From Sceloporus undulatus (lineage: Eukaryota > Chordata > Lepidosauria > Squamata > Phrynosomatidae), in NCBI RefSeq assembly GCF_019175285.1, contig NC_056524.1, positions 101,712,921 to 101,776,920 on the forward strand: DNA of 64,000 bases, given 5' to 3'. Of this stretch, positions 23,340-35,316 are shown in pieces. Position numbers and translations under genes: made by a program. How positions within the stretch are numbered: the stretch's first letter is position 1; every line of letters starts with the position of its first letter. The notes beneath the pieces were generated by a model. The model was not told the DNA's origin. It made no database searches and saw only the letters and a list, made by a program, of their open reading frames with translations.

Positions 23340-23985
23340 TTCATAAGGAACATTAACAATTTAAGATTTGTGGAGGACACCATACCACAAGTAGAGAACA
23401 GCAAGGACTTAGAATGATGCCAGAAGACAGGGCAAAGGCACATTTACAGTTGGACATCAAGAAAACAAAAATAATGACCACAGATGATTTACATAAAGTA
23501 GATGATGAAGACCTTGAAATAGTTCTAGATTTTCCATACCTTGGTCCAATTATTTAGAATGGAGACTGCAGTCAACAAATCAGAAGAAGACTAGGCCTCA
23601 GAAGAGCAGCTATGAAGGAACTAAACAAGATCCTGAAGTGGAATAATATATCATTGAATACTAAAGTTAGAATTGTCCATGTGATTACGTTTCCCGTTTC
23701 TATGTATGGTTGTGAAAACTGGACAGTGAAGAAAGCTGATAAGAAGAAAATTCTTATTTTCTGGTGAAGAGTTGTGTGGATAGTGTGGAGTGATAAAATG
23801 ACAAATAAGTCCTAGAGAAATAAAGCCCGAACATTTCCTAGGTGCCAAGATAACAAAACTGAGACTGGTGAATTTTGGACATATTATGAAAAAACACGAC
23901 TCAGTAGAAAAGACAATAATGCTTGGGAAGGGAGAAGGCAGTAGGAAAAGAAGAAGACCACATTATGGGTGGATAGACTAAGGGG
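23340..23985 (+). mobile_element. RTE/BovB LINE fragment (RT to C-terminus)
   Basis: Plus-strand pieces read NLRFVEDTI (from the (Y/F)ADD RT motif region), DLEIVLDFPYLG, FPVSMYGCENWTVKKADK and RKRRRPHYGWID. These are the order and wording of the RTE/BovB ORF2 3' end. Frame-broken and 5'-truncated. In intron 2 of copy B. Confidence 0.75.
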
Positions 23986-23991
23986 GCGAAA

Positions 23992-24240
23992 CAGACGGCC
24001 TCTTTGCAGAGGCTTCCTGTCAGCTTGGGGGTGTGTTGTGTAGACAATGTCTGCTCCCAAGCTGCCAGGAAGCTGCTCAGCCAGTTACACAGTGGCAGCT
24101 TTTCGGCTCTCTGGAGGCATGGTGTTTAGAAGCTGCATGCTTCAGGAGCAGCAAAAAGCTGCGGCGGTGGCGGAAAAGCCTCCTTTTTGCTGGCACAAAA
24201 AGGAACAGCTTTCTAAACTGGGAGCAATTGACAATTTTAG
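23992..24240. mobile_element. MITE left part, GTTACAGAC-like family
   Basis: Begins GGGGGCGAAACAGACGGCC after TAA (23989-23991), with inverted internal segments around CAGCTTGGG and CCCAAGCTG. The matching right end was not found, so it is probably truncated. Confidence 0.5.
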
Positions 24241-24477
24241 CACACGCTATTTTTTGTCCAGAAGTAAAGAACAATATATTGTTTTTAAAAATAGTTTTAA
24301 TGAAGGGTTTTTTTTCTTTAGTTTTTTAAAGTATAAATTCAACATAAATGCAAAATTACTTTTTTGATCTCTTGTTATCAGTGACTGCTAATCATGATAG
24401 ATGCCATTTACTCAACAATATACTATCTTATATCTTTCAGGATTTTAAAGTGCAGTCTTTTTTCTCTTTATTTTAAG

Positions 24478-24607
24478 ATTATTTTGGAAACACAAAATTT
24501 GCCAATCTCTTCCTTGCTAAATCAAGCCCAAAGTCTCAATACAATTACTTGAAGTTATTTTCTGAAATAGGCTATTCAAGCTTTCAGTATTTGACAGATG
24601 CTGTGAG
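24478..24607 (+). CDS. ASMT-like: ASMT-like copy B, exon 3
   Basis: 130 bp, acceptor AG 24476-24477, donor GT 24608-24609. Encodes DYFGNTKFANLFLAKSSPKS, then QYNYLKLFSEIGYSSFQYLT and DAV. The SSPKSQ segment is typical of avian and reptile ASMT. Confidence 0.87.
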
Positions 24608-25575
24608 GTGAGTAGGTACGATTGTGAAGTACTGTACTATACAAACCTATGCCATAGGATTTGGGAGATTACAACATATGTCTTTTAAACTGAGATACCT
24701 ATTAGACAATGACACCTCTGAGTCATAACTGCTATGTCCCACAAGTGCGATCAAGGCACCCCTTTTCACTGAGAGGGTAACCCATCAATGACCTCCAAAT
24801 CACTCTAGTCCCCTGGTGCCAAATGTTGCTTCTGGGGCAGTTGTGTTACTGGCAGTCATGCAGGGTCAGTGTCTCATCCCCTGTACCCCCTTCCCCTTGC
24901 TATTCCTATATAGCCTGGTTACTTTTATTTATATTTTTCTATTTCTTTTCTTTTAAAACAAACAAACAAACAAAACTTTAACTCGCAGTAGCAGAGTTCC
25001 AGAATTGCTTGAAAAGGCTAAAATAAAAAAGTTAACATAAAAATAAATTAAAATTAAAAGACAAAAGTCATGCTGGATAGGGAATAGGGCAGGGAGGCAA
25101 GAGGCGGGGTAAAGAGGAGTCAGAAAGAGAGAGCAATGGCAGCAACAGCCCCAGTAGTGCAGTAATGAAGACCTGCGATAGTGGCTGCTCTGGAACCAGT
25201 CTGTTCCCATTTTTTAAAAATTGACATAATTGCTGTGAGAACAGGGTTTACAGGGTAATGCCCTTAGACTGCTCCACTTCATATTCCAGAAGTAATTTAG
25301 ACAGGGGTGATTTCTTATTGTGGGCATTCCCTCTTTTCTAGAGAGAAGAGAAAAATCCTTACTTTAACTGTAGTTGTAACAAATATGTTTTTCCATACAT
25401 ATCTCCCAGAGTGTTAAGATCATTAGGGGAAAGCTTTCTCTCAGTTCTGCCCCCATCACAGGATTACTTGGTGAAGACATAAAAGAGAACCTTCTCGGTT
25501 GATGCTCCCACCCTCTGAAACTCCCTTCTGTGAGAAGCTAGGCTGGCTCCTTCCCTGTTTTCTTTTCACCTGCAT

Positions 25576-25630
25576 AGAATCATAGAATCATAGAGTTGGA
25601 AGGAACCACAAGGGCCATCCAGTCCAACCA
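25576..25630 (-). mobile_element. CR1 3'-end fragment
   Basis: ATAGAATCATAGAATCATAG followed by AGTTGGAAGGAACCACAAGG and CCATCCAGTCCAACC is the reverse complement of the CR1 3' end with its ATTCTATG-type tail. Confidence 0.8.
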
Positions 25631-25659
25631 TTTCTGTCCAAGTGGCCTTTTAATATGTA

Positions 25660-25883
25660 CATTGCGGCCGTGTTATACGCAGCTTTGAGCATATGTGCAA
25701 AGCCGTGCAGGAGCACATGGGGTGGTGCATCCTATTCAGATGAATAGGGTGTGTGCCCATGGCGCACGCCGCATGCATGAGCCCCATTCACTTGATTGGG
25801 GCTTGAGCATGCGCGGTATTTGGCTTACACGGGGTGTGTGTGTGTGTCCGGAACAAATCTCCACGTAAGCCAAAGGTGCACTG
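25660..25883. mobile_element. Tigger-like MITE, second copy
   Basis: Flanked by TA on both sides (25658-25659, 25884-25885). The right end is CAGTGCACCTTTGGCTTACG (reverse complement); the left end is more decayed. The interior matches 6108-6346 in layout (central GAATGGG/CCCATTC blocks). Confidence 0.65.
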
Positions 25884-26404
25884 TATTCACTCTCAGGGAG
25901 GCTTCTTATTGAAGTGTGAACTGTGGTTATTTATGTTTTTAACTTATGTATTTTTTTCAATGTGGTTTTATACTATTTAAATGAAATAATTTTAATTATT
26001 TTAAAAATTGTATTGGTAAGTTTTTAACCAATTTTATCTTGAGTTCCACTCCTGGAGAAAAGTGGGATATAAGTAAAATAAATAAATAAATAAATAAAAT
26101 TTCTTCTCTTCTTGATTTCCACAACTGGTTATTCCATAACAGATTCCACAGCTACTTGCTTGTGTACTATTACAACTTGCTAGTGGGGATTTTCATTCTG
26201 TTAGTGTAAAATTGGTTTTAGAGCATGGTTACTTTTTCTGTTTGGTGAAATGAAAAAAACAAACAAAATGCATTGTTCTTTTTTTTCTATTATATAGTAT
26301 GGCCTTGAATCAGGTACTACTTTTTTTCCCCTTCATGGCTTGAATTGAATCTGGTACTTGATTTTCTTAATTTTCATTAAAAGAAAACAAATATTCTGTT
26401 TTAG

Positions 26405-26473
26405 GGAAGGAAAAAACCAGCTGGAATCAATACATGGTCCTTCAACAAAAGATTTTTTTCAGGCTATGTACAG
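26405..26473 (+). CDS. ASMT-like: ASMT-like copy B, exon 4
   Basis: 69 bp, acceptor AG 26403-26404, donor GT 26474-26475. Encodes EGKNQLESIHGPSTKDFFQA then MY, matching EGRNQY...F...YR of ASMT. Confidence 0.85.
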
Positions 26474-26589
26474 GTAAAAGTAATATTTTTTCCCTCATCC
26501 TAGTTTGGAAAGAGTGGGTAAAAATGGATGGGTCTTATCTAGCTTAATTGAGAATTGTACGTGCAACTGGGAGAACATGGATGATTGGT

Positions 26590-26790
26590 TTGAATGATGA
26601 ACTATGAGTCTCGAGAGCAGGCTTAGAATCCTGTTGGGTGACCTTGGGCAAGTCACACTCTCTCAGCCTTTGAGGCTGACAATGGCAAACCCTGTCTGAA
26701 GAAGACACTTGCCAAGAAAATCATGTGATATGTTCACCTAAGAGTCGCCATTCATCAGAAACAACTTGAAGGCACACAACAAAACAATTT
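26590..26790 (+). mobile_element. Sauria-type SINE
   Basis: Holds the core TGACCTTGGGCAAGTCACAC and the tail GAGTCGCCATTCATCAGAAA CAACTTGAAGGCACACAACA ending in AAC/AAA repeats, i.e. a BovB-like 3' end. The tRNA-like head is worn or truncated. Intron 4 of copy B. Confidence 0.7.
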
Positions 26791-27411
26791 GCAATTGTAT
26801 AAAATATATGTTTTGCCTTTCCATATACAGTACAGTATTTCCTTTGGCTTTTCTATTTTACACTTTGTAGTTTTTCTTTAATAGTATTAAGGCAATTTTT
26901 ATAAGATTTTATAAAACCAGAGAGGATTTGTCATAAAATGCCAGTACTGGCCACAAAGAAAAGTATGCTTGAATGTCAAACGTGTGAACCTAAGCTAGAG
27001 TAGACAGTTTGCACCTATGATAAACACTGAATCATTCCCACCCCTTGCTCTAATAATACTTACTAGAATCCTGTTGGGGAGCATTCATAACTGTTTGGCA
27101 TTCCTTATTCCTGTATTGCTTCCTATCCAGAGCAACGGGCGGATGGACTTCTGTCAATTGCAGTGAGGTTTTTGAGGGTTTGGCTGGGATTCACTGAGTA
27201 GTTACATAACTACAGTGGTTGCTCCTAGCAGGATTCCAACCGATAGTAATAGTTTATTACAGTTGTTTCTGTAAGGTAATTTAATTTTTCTAAAACCTCA
27301 GCCTTTTGTAAGGAAACAAAAATATTTAAATATCAAAAATGTCAAAGCCAAGCCTCTTAGAGTCTAGCTTTAAATTAGCAGAGTAGCAGAAATGTGCTCT
27401 TGTTTAACTAT

Positions 27412-27777
27412 GGCCCGGAACAGACAAGCCAAATGCGCCATGCTGGCACCGATTTTAGGGTTAGGAACCGCGCACCAACCGAATGGTCCCTAACCTTAGC
27501 ATGGTATGGCAGCGCAATAATGGCGGCATCCTGGCCAAATGGGCGCTGCCATTTTGATGTAAGTAATGCATGGCATCCACACATCACTGCACACTGCTTA
27601 CGTCGTGAGTGCACCAATGGAGTACTCCTGACGTCCGCCTGGCGGTGCAAAAAGAACTCTTTTTTCCGGGTTCTTTTTACTCCAGAGGGAAGCCATGTGG
27701 TTTGGCAGCTGCTGCTTCCCTCCGGAGGTAAAATAGGCACCTGCAGACCGCCGTTTTCTGACGGTCTGTACTGAGTC
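27412..27777. mobile_element. MITE of the GTTACAGAC family
   Basis: Left end GGCCCGGAACAGAC and right end GACGGTCTGTACTGAG are decayed inverted repeats. The interior shares the TGGCGGCATCC / GGCCATTTTGA(C/T)GTAA and GCACAGCG-type blocks of 22571 and 62807. The overlapping open frames on both strands are by-products. Confidence 0.65.
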
Positions 27778-28310
27778 TTTGCTTTCCTAAGAATGGAGAC
27801 TGACTCAGAAATAACACAATTACAGCTGCTTGTAGTTTAAAACAAAAGTTTACTAATGGCTTTTATCTATATTTACATACAAGCTATATCCTAATCTAGC
27901 TAGTGAATACTTCATGTAAAAATAAATCTTTATCTCACCATCTTTCCAAAGAAAGTTGAGAGAGGAGGAAGATGGAAACACAACAATTCAGTTGAAAATC
28001 TTTGAGAGAATATCTGTTAGTCCCAAAGGAGGAGTGATCTAAGTCACATGGTTAATTTGAATGAAGAGGGAGAGAGGAAAATTTGCATGCAGGAAATCCT
28101 TATCTATCTAAACAAGGGCAAACAGAATGCAAAAATCTTCCAAGAGTTTCTTCACATTGATACTAGGTTCCACTCAACTAATAAATATAAATATAAATAT
28201 AAGGCAGTCTTGAAATAATGTAACGATTTTAATGTTGCCAGATAAAATCAGGACAGGGATCATGTTCATTTAATGGCTGTGTAGATGAGAGAATTTCAGC
28301 AAATGTTGAT

Positions 28311-31300
28311 TTTTTTTTATTAAACACATAACCATTTGATTTATAAAACATTAAACAAATAAACCACTCTACACTTACAATTTCCATTCTACTCCTGATC
28401 TATTCCTTCAACTCAATATTAATTCTAAAATCAAACGGTGCTGTGTGTAAGGGGTGTCATGACGCCATGCTATGGCATTTATGATGCCCCTTCCGGGAGG
28501 GGGCATGAGGTTGGCATGGCCTCCCTCCAGGTCACAAAGGGTCGGCATTGAGCTGCCCATATGTACAGCCCCTTAGTTTCCTTTCCTTTCCTTCTTTAAC
28601 TCTTCTCACTTTCCTAACCTTTCTAAGTGCTTCTGATTCTTCTTTCTGTTCATTTCTACCTATCTATCTACTAACCCCCTTTCTTTCTCACCCTCTTTTT
28701 GCCTCTCTTTGTCCAGTTCTTCTACCTTACTACTTTCTTCCCCACTTACTCTTACCTTCTTTCACATTACTAATTTCTATCTCCATTCCCTTTTCCACTG
28801 GGTGTTGGATCTGAAGGTTATATTTACCCTCTCTACCTTCTCTACCTACATATATATTGATCAATCTCACTACAACAATCATCCTTCTCTACATTTATAT
28901 GACATACTGTATCCTTCCTATTCTACAAATTTGATTATTTTTTATTATTTCATTTGCAATTCTTATATTTTCATTTTAATATGTTTGCTACCTATCATTT
29001 ACTAGATTTTTAAGTAACTTTTTTCTCCAAGTTTCTTTAACGTTCTTCAACATTATTTCAATATACAATTATTCTGTTTTCTAAGTTCATCATTCTGTGA
29101 AACTTTCTATTGTTAATTGTCTTTTCTGGTGTAAAAATATTATCACAGTTCCAGTCTTTTTCAAATTTTTCTAAATTTCCTTCTTCAAACTTGTAAGTTT
29201 GTCTATCTCTGCCAGATCATAAATTTTTGAAATCCACTCTTTGGTTTCTGGAATGGCTTCTTCAATCTAATGATATGCCAGTGTCATCCTAGCTGCAACA
29301 ATTAAATAAAATAACACTCTGCTATATCGATTTTTAGTTTCAGAGTCTAAAATATTTAAATACTAAAGCAATGTTGAATATGTTGCATATTGTTTTATGA
29401 ATTTCAAAACAGTATTTTTTCACTTTTTTCCTTCCGTACATGGAAGGAAGTCCCTTTTTCATTAGCACATTTCCAACACTTATTATTTAAACCATATATT
29501 TTAACTAATTTGTCTGGTGACAAGTACCAATGGTATAACACTTTGTAATAGTTTTCTTTTATGTTTTGAATTTTGTATATTTCAATAGTTTTGTTAGGTG
29601 ATCCACGTTAAACAATTAGTGGGATAATATATTTTTAAGTCAGGCACTGATAGACCACCGCTTTCTTTCACATCTTGTATTATTTTTAATCTAACTCTCG
29701 TTTTCTTACCAATCCATAAGCATCTGGATAGTTCTCTTTGCCATGTTTGATTTGGTTTTACTTTTTCAATATTTGGGATTGTTTGGTATAAAAAGAGTAA
29801 TTTTGGTAGAATATTCATTTTAATACAAGCTATTCTGCCTAATAAAGATAATTTAATTTTTTCCCAATTTTCTAAATGTTTCCTAATTTGGCTCTGTAGA
29901 TTTTTGTTATTTTTGTACAGTTCTGTGTTATTTGTTGTTATGTCTAGTCCCAAACATCTTACTTTTTTACTTATAAGATAACCATATTTTTAAATTATTT
30001 CTGTTTCCTTAATTTTTGTCATGTTTTTGATTAATATATTTGTTTTCCCTTCATTTATTTTTAATCCAGATATTTCTTCAAGTCTCTTTATTCTTCTTTT
30101 AATGTATCTATGCTTGTTAGTGGATTTTCTAGAAATATTTTTAAGTCACCTGCAAATGCTTATATTTTAATTTCTGTGCCTTTATTTTTAACATCCTGAA
30201 TATTTTTGTTTATATTTACTTTTTAAATCAGTGTTTCCAACACCATGATAATAACAATAGCAGCTTCATTTATATACCACTTTATATTGAACTAAGCATT
30301 CTCTAAGCGGTTGACAACTGTAAGCTAATTGCCCCCAACAAGCTGAGTACTCATTTTAGTGACCTTGGAAAGATGCATGCCTAAGTCAAGCTTGAGCCCT
30401 GGCTAGTATTGAATTTCCAACCTTATTGTTTTCAGTGAGTGGCTGCAGTATAGGCATTTAACCACTTGCACCACCACGGTTACTGGTATAATAAATAGTA
30501 ATGGGGATAGTGGGCAACCCTGTCTGGTGCCTCATTGTATTTTTAAAGCCAGAGTTTTTCCAACATTTACTATTAAATATGTTTCCTGTTCTACATAAAT
30601 TGCTCTAATCTAATTTTGAAAATTTCCCCCAATACCTATCTTCTTTAAAATCTCAACATTTTATAGTTCTGTTTACCCTATCAAAAGATGCCCCTTTATT
30701 TCTTCAAATAATGAAATACTTCATTTCACTTTTGTGGAGTGTTAAGGCCCTTAACATTCCATGAAAGGATTTTTAAATTCATCTTAGGTATGTGCCTTGT
30801 TGACTCTTATCTTTTGTTAGACATAAACCTCTTAATTTAGTATTTAAAGTATTTTTGCTTCGACTCCTTCTTCTTCACTGTCTTCATAGTAGCTCAATTT
30901 TTTTCTCTTAATCAAGCTCCTCTTCTGCTGAGGAAAGATTTTGTTATGTTGATTCAACATGTCATAATTTGTTTCTTCTTCTGTTGACTCCAAATTTTTT
31001 CTGTGTATTTTCCAAAATACTTTTGCTTTAATCACTCAGTTGATTCTTATCCTTTTCTTCTTGAAAATAAAGGATATTCCTTCTGGAATTCCCCATGTAT
31101 AAGCAATTTTGTGTCTTTTTAGAGATGCTGTCAAAAATCTATAGTCTGCTCTTTCCCTCAAAATTCGAGATGGGATGTCCTTAAATATCATCAGTTCTTT
31201 TTTTAACAACTACAAGTCTTTTTTCATAGCTTTTCTTTGGGGCTAATTCCTTTGTCTTGATTCTTACAAAATATATTATGATGTTTCTCTGCAAATTTTT

Positions 31301-31540
31301 CTCTTTAGGGTGAACAACTGTCAGGAGTTAAAGGGCTGTGTGGGCCCTCAGGAAACTTTGGAGGTTGTCTACCCCAAATGTATTTATTTTTTGAGTTTCA
31401 AATACCCCTTCCAATATTTTTACACATCTGTCGGCTATTTTAGGTCCACAAGACCTTTTTTCAACAGTGGATGATCTGGAAGTTGATTCTGTCTTGTTGA
31501 AAAGATTCTTTTTTGCACCTGAATTGGTCAAGACAAAAGT
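28311..31540 (-). mobile_element. L1 LINE, 3' truncated remnant about 3.2 kb
   Basis: A 119-codon minus-strand frame (29953-29594) reads LDITTNNTELYKNN, then WEKIKLSLLGRIACIKMNIL, PKLLFLYQTIP and SGGLSVPDLKIYY, which is L1 ORF2 downstream of the RT. A CT-rich tract (28560-28760) is the polypurine 3' UTR in reverse, and 28311 onward is the T-rich tail. Split by a SINE at 30245-30485. Fills most of intron 4 of copy B. Confidence 0.8.
30245..30485 (-). mobile_element. tRNA-derived SINE inserted in L1
   Basis: On the minus strand it begins GTGGTGCAAGTGGTTAAATG CC (box A region), then a decayed box B, then the GCTTACAGTTGTCAACCGCT TAGAGAATGCTTAG body and a (T)ATATAAATGA tail, a layout I know from reptile SINEs. 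Confidence 0.65.
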
Positions 31541-31991
31541 GGCAAATCACCCCCACCCCCCAAACTAATGAACATTTTAGGCAATTTTTATGAAAGATTA
31601 TTTAAAAGAAAAAAAGAAAGAAAAGGTATTCATGGGCCCTGAGGGTTTCATGCAAACTGTGCTCTACATTTTCTCTAACTGGTGTTTATTAATTTTTATT
31701 AGTCAAGATAAATTGGCCAATCATGAATGTCTCTTTTTTCCTATAATGTCTCAAACTAGAATCCCTTAAACAACCACGATTAAAAGATTTTTTTAGTGAA
31801 GAATATTTTCTTAAAAAACATTCTATTGTTCTGAATAGTTGTAGAACTAAATTCACATATCAGATTTGAACTCTGCAATGAAATGTTGTGGTTCTAGAAA
31901 CCTATGCATGCTTTATAGGACTAGATAGAAGTTCAGTGCTCTTTGGAAACATCTCATTCATTTATTGAACAATGTAATTTTGCATTACTAG

Positions 31992-32110
31992 CTCAGAGGA
32001 AAAGATAGAAAAATACTTCAGTGCCTTGGGTAATACTTGGAGTCTGTTTGGTAGAGAAGTGGTGTCTGCATTTGATCTTTCTCATTTCCCAACCATTTAT
32101 GATCTGGGAG
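31992..32110 (+). CDS. ASMT-like: ASMT-like copy B, exon 5
   Basis: 119 bp, acceptor AG 31990-31991, donor GT 32111-32112. Encodes SEEKIEKYFSALGNTWSLFG and REVVSAFDLSHFPTIYDLGG. Confidence 0.87.
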
Positions 32111-32112
32111 GT

Positions 32113-33130
32113 AAGTGCCACAAATCTTCAGCTTTCTTTACTGGCAGTTTGAAAACATATATTAATACAATTTCAGTGTCTGCCTGGATGAATTCTCTTG
32201 GTTTTATTCACCCTGTGATTTTGTGATTGTAAAAGAAGGATTGGCTAAATGTGTCAAGTGTCCTTTCAGTTAGAGTGATTAACTGATTCATTGTTCTAAA
32301 AAACAGAAGCTCTTCCTAACTCCATGGAAATCCTAGATTTGATGTCCATTTTCTTGAGGAGATTAGGCAGTCGCTACTTCTGGATGGCCAATGGTTACTA
32401 AGAAATGGGCAAAGGGGACGTTAATTAATCAGAGATGATGTCATCAAGAGGTTGGCATGTGAGGATAATGTATTATGGAAGGAAGCATATTGAGCAGAGA
32501 TGGAATGGGTCAGAGAAAGAAAGAGTAAAAGTGATAATCCAAATAAGTACTCAAGCAGGACAGAAGAGGAGAGGTCCAGGAGGGGGCCTCCTTCAGACTG
32601 CCTACCACCATGCCTGCACACATGCATGCTTATATTAGTGGCTTACATTACCAAGATAATCCTCACACTGTCCCAAATGGATTCCTGAAACCACAGGCAT
32701 ACTGTATATATAAGTTAAAGGCAAATTTTGGGGCCAAATTTATAGATTTTCATAGACCTGTCTGTAAGTCGAGGGTAAAATTTGGGGCGAAGCAAAAGAA
32801 AATGATGCCAAAGAACTTACAAAATCCCATCAGGATGAGGAGGGAACTGTGGTAAGTGGTGACTGTAAGATGCTTTCCTCACATAGCCTTGCTAACTTAT
32901 CCTCTAATAATATGTGATCCAATCTCTTATCAAATGCTTAGTCATATAAACCTGACAAATGCTTTTTAAATATTCTATCTATTAAATTATTGGATAGTTA
33001 TCATAACTATCTGGAAAACAAAAGTGGAAAACATAAGGTATTAACCTCATATTTTAACACGTCAATATTTTAAAAGAAGGTTGAGATGCACAGTATGCAC
33101 ATTATTTCACATAATTCATGCCTGTATTTT
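32113..33130. other. Intron 5 of copy B, nothing recognised
   Basis: AT-rich intron sequence. Short open frames near 32435-32855 overlap in several phases and are not supported. Confidence 0.5.
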
Positions 33131-33145
33131 GTTTCTTTTATTTAG

Positions 33146-33286
33146 GAGGTAGTGGTGTCTTAGCCAAAGAGTGTACTTCATTGTATCCAAATTCTACTGT
33201 GACTATTTTTGACCTACCTCAAGTAGTGGAAAGAGCAAATAAGCATTTTGTGGCCTCAAAGGAACACCGCATTACTTTCCAGGAAG
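33146..33286 (+). CDS. ASMT-like: ASMT-like copy B, exon 6
   Basis: 141 bp, acceptor AG 33144-33145, donor GT 33287-33288. Encodes GSGVLAKECTSLYPNSTVTI, then FDLPQVVERANKHF and ITFQEG: the SAM-binding loop and following strand. Open throughout. Confidence 0.87.
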
Positions 33287-33495
33287 GTAAGATATCACTT
33301 GTTCTGAGATCCTAAGTAGAAAACTACCATATACTAAACCAATGAATCATTGATTCATACAACACTATTTTGTCTATGCTTAACTATCCAATGTTTCACC
33401 TTCATTTCTTGCATGCAGTTTTATTTCTTTTGCATTATAATTAGTGCAGTGGTCAGAGATTATGACTAAGGAGGAAAGACACCAGTGGCTTAGAG

Positions 33496-33732
33496 GAGAG
33501 GTTCCCAACCTGACTCACGGAGTCCTTTTTAGAATAAATTTCTATGGCAAAGCCCCGTAGAGACCTTCCCTATGACTTACAGCTCAGTGGTGTTTAAGAG
33601 GAGTGTTACAGGGGTGAGGGAGGGAGAAAGAAGGGTAGATTGTAAGGGAATCTAAAGTAAAGAGATATCTAAACTTGGAGCACCTGGGAAATGCATGTAG
33701 AATCCTAAGGGAGCACAGGTTGGGAACCGCTG
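33496..33732. mobile_element. hAT-type MITE, 237 bp, perfect 8-bp TSD
   Basis: Ends GAGAGGTTCCCAACCTG and (reverse complement) CAGCGGTTCCCAACCTG. GCTTAGAG is repeated at 33488-33495 and 33733-33740. Confidence 0.85.
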
Positions 33733-34007
33733 GCTTAGAGAACAAACCATTTTTATTATTATTATAGGACCTCCCTTCTAAGATAGGAAAGTTACTCAGG
33801 GAACTATTTTAATCTTTCTAGATCTCTAGGGAAGATCTGAAAGATGTCTGGGATGAGAAGAGGTGTGGAAACATCCCTAAGAGTATCAGTTTACATCACA
33901 GAAGGAGTCAGGATAGGTAGACAGAGAGCGGGAGCTCATTGTAAGTCACTCTAACTATCAAACTCTATTACTATTGCCCACTACGAAGCAATAACTCTTT
34001 CATCGCA

Positions 34008-34260
34008 TAATGTTGTTGTTGTTATTAATTTCTTACCTGTATTTCCCCATGGATTGAGGTGGGGGAACAACAACAGATTAACAAAAACACCTCAGTTAAA
34101 ACACACACGAGTGTAAAAGAACAAACAAGACAACCACATATTACAACAATCCATATTTAAAATTCATAATTTAAAATTCACAATTTAAAGATTGTCTGGA
34201 TAGGCACTTCCATCTAGGGCCAATGTGATCTTGTAGATTTAGGGTTAACTGGAAGACAAG
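34008..34260 (-). mobile_element. L2-type LINE 3' end
   Basis: CCCCATGGATTGAGGTGGGG next to a (TTG)n run, laid out like the 3' end of the L2 at 8385. In intron 6 of copy B. Confidence 0.5.
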
Positions 34261-34903
34261 CAGGAGTGTGCTTATTTAATTTTAAGCATGTTCTGCAACA
34301 AGGTGTCTGCTAACCCCTTGTTTCTTCATCTAAAATGTCATGACGTTTTTCTCCATGAATGTCCCATGACCAGAATTAGTTCTCACCAGGGAAAAAAGGG
34401 GTTGGTTAGTGAAGGTTGCAAGAGAGGGGAAGAAGTTTGGATGGAAAAACATGAATGGCAGCTTCAGCTGTCCTTATCCATGTTGTGCTTTATATCCATT
34501 TGTCGCACAATGTCTAAGGAATGAGCAGTCAGGCATCATCATGAGTTGCCTGTCTCTTTGATTTCATTGTTTTTAGTAATACTTGTTTAACAAGTATGAC
34601 ACAACAAGGTTACCAGGTAAAATAAGAACAGGGGGTCTGTCCCTTATTTCACTTGGTAACCTTGAAGACAAGAATGACTGAAAAGGACCAGCAGGTAGTA
34701 GGGATATTTAAATCAGGGACGGAATCATACAGCCCTCACAAGTTCTTTAACTTCAGCTCCCATTAGCTCTATCCAGCACACTCAGTGGTGAGTCATGATG
34801 GGAATACAGTCTAACAGCATCTGGAGAGCTGATTTTGCCCATCCCAACTATTTTTTTTTAAATCAATTTAATTAGCTATCATCTCTACAAATTGTATTGT
34901 TAG

Positions 34904-35024
34904 GGAATTTTTTTAAGGATCCAGTTCTGAAGCTGACTTGTACCTTCTGGCTAGAGTCCTGTACTTCTGGGATGAGAAAAGTGTGTGCAGTTGTTTACAA
35001 AACTTCACAAAGCCTGCAAACCAG
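34904..35024 (+). pseudogene. ASMT-like: ASMT-like copy B, exon 7 (frame-broken)
   Basis: Splice sites are kept (AG 34902-34903, GT 35025-35026) but the exon is 121 bp against 123 in copy A. Frame is lost after GNFFKDPV by a single-base deletion and is disturbed again further on. The catalytic LHDW position corresponds to codons for Leu-Tyr-Phe-Trp. Confidence 0.8.
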
Positions 35025-35316
35025 GTATGCATACCAGAGACAAGGAATGACCAAATGTGCAGTTAGCATGTTTTATGAGCAAGTGTGTAGTCTAATGTAT
35101 ACTCTGTATTTATAATTTAATGCATATTTACACAGTTCTACGGTTTCCTGGGGCACTTACGTGGTTTACATACATGGGACAGCATCCTCTGTCCCCAAGT
35201 CCAAACCCTAATCTTAGCACGTTATTGATATCTTCCTTCAGATTGTTTCTGACATATGGTGATCCTAACCAAAAGTTGAGAAAAGGCAGTCAAGTAACAT
35301 ATTTTTTCTGTTAAAA

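Larger units (their letters stand above)
25430..26100 (+). mobile_element. L2/CR1-group LINE 3' end, interrupted
   Basis: 25480-25560 resembles the ORF2 C-terminal (R)TFSVDAPTL-NSLL segment, and 26040-26100 is a TGGGATATAAGTAAAATAAA tail followed by (AAAT)n. The middle is broken by a CR1 3' piece (25576-25630) and a Tigger-like MITE (25660-25883). Confidence 0.6.

Noticed and set aside
28548-29005. Ser/Leu/Pro-rich plus-strand frames
   Set aside because: They read the antisense of the polypurine 3' UTR of a minus-strand L1.
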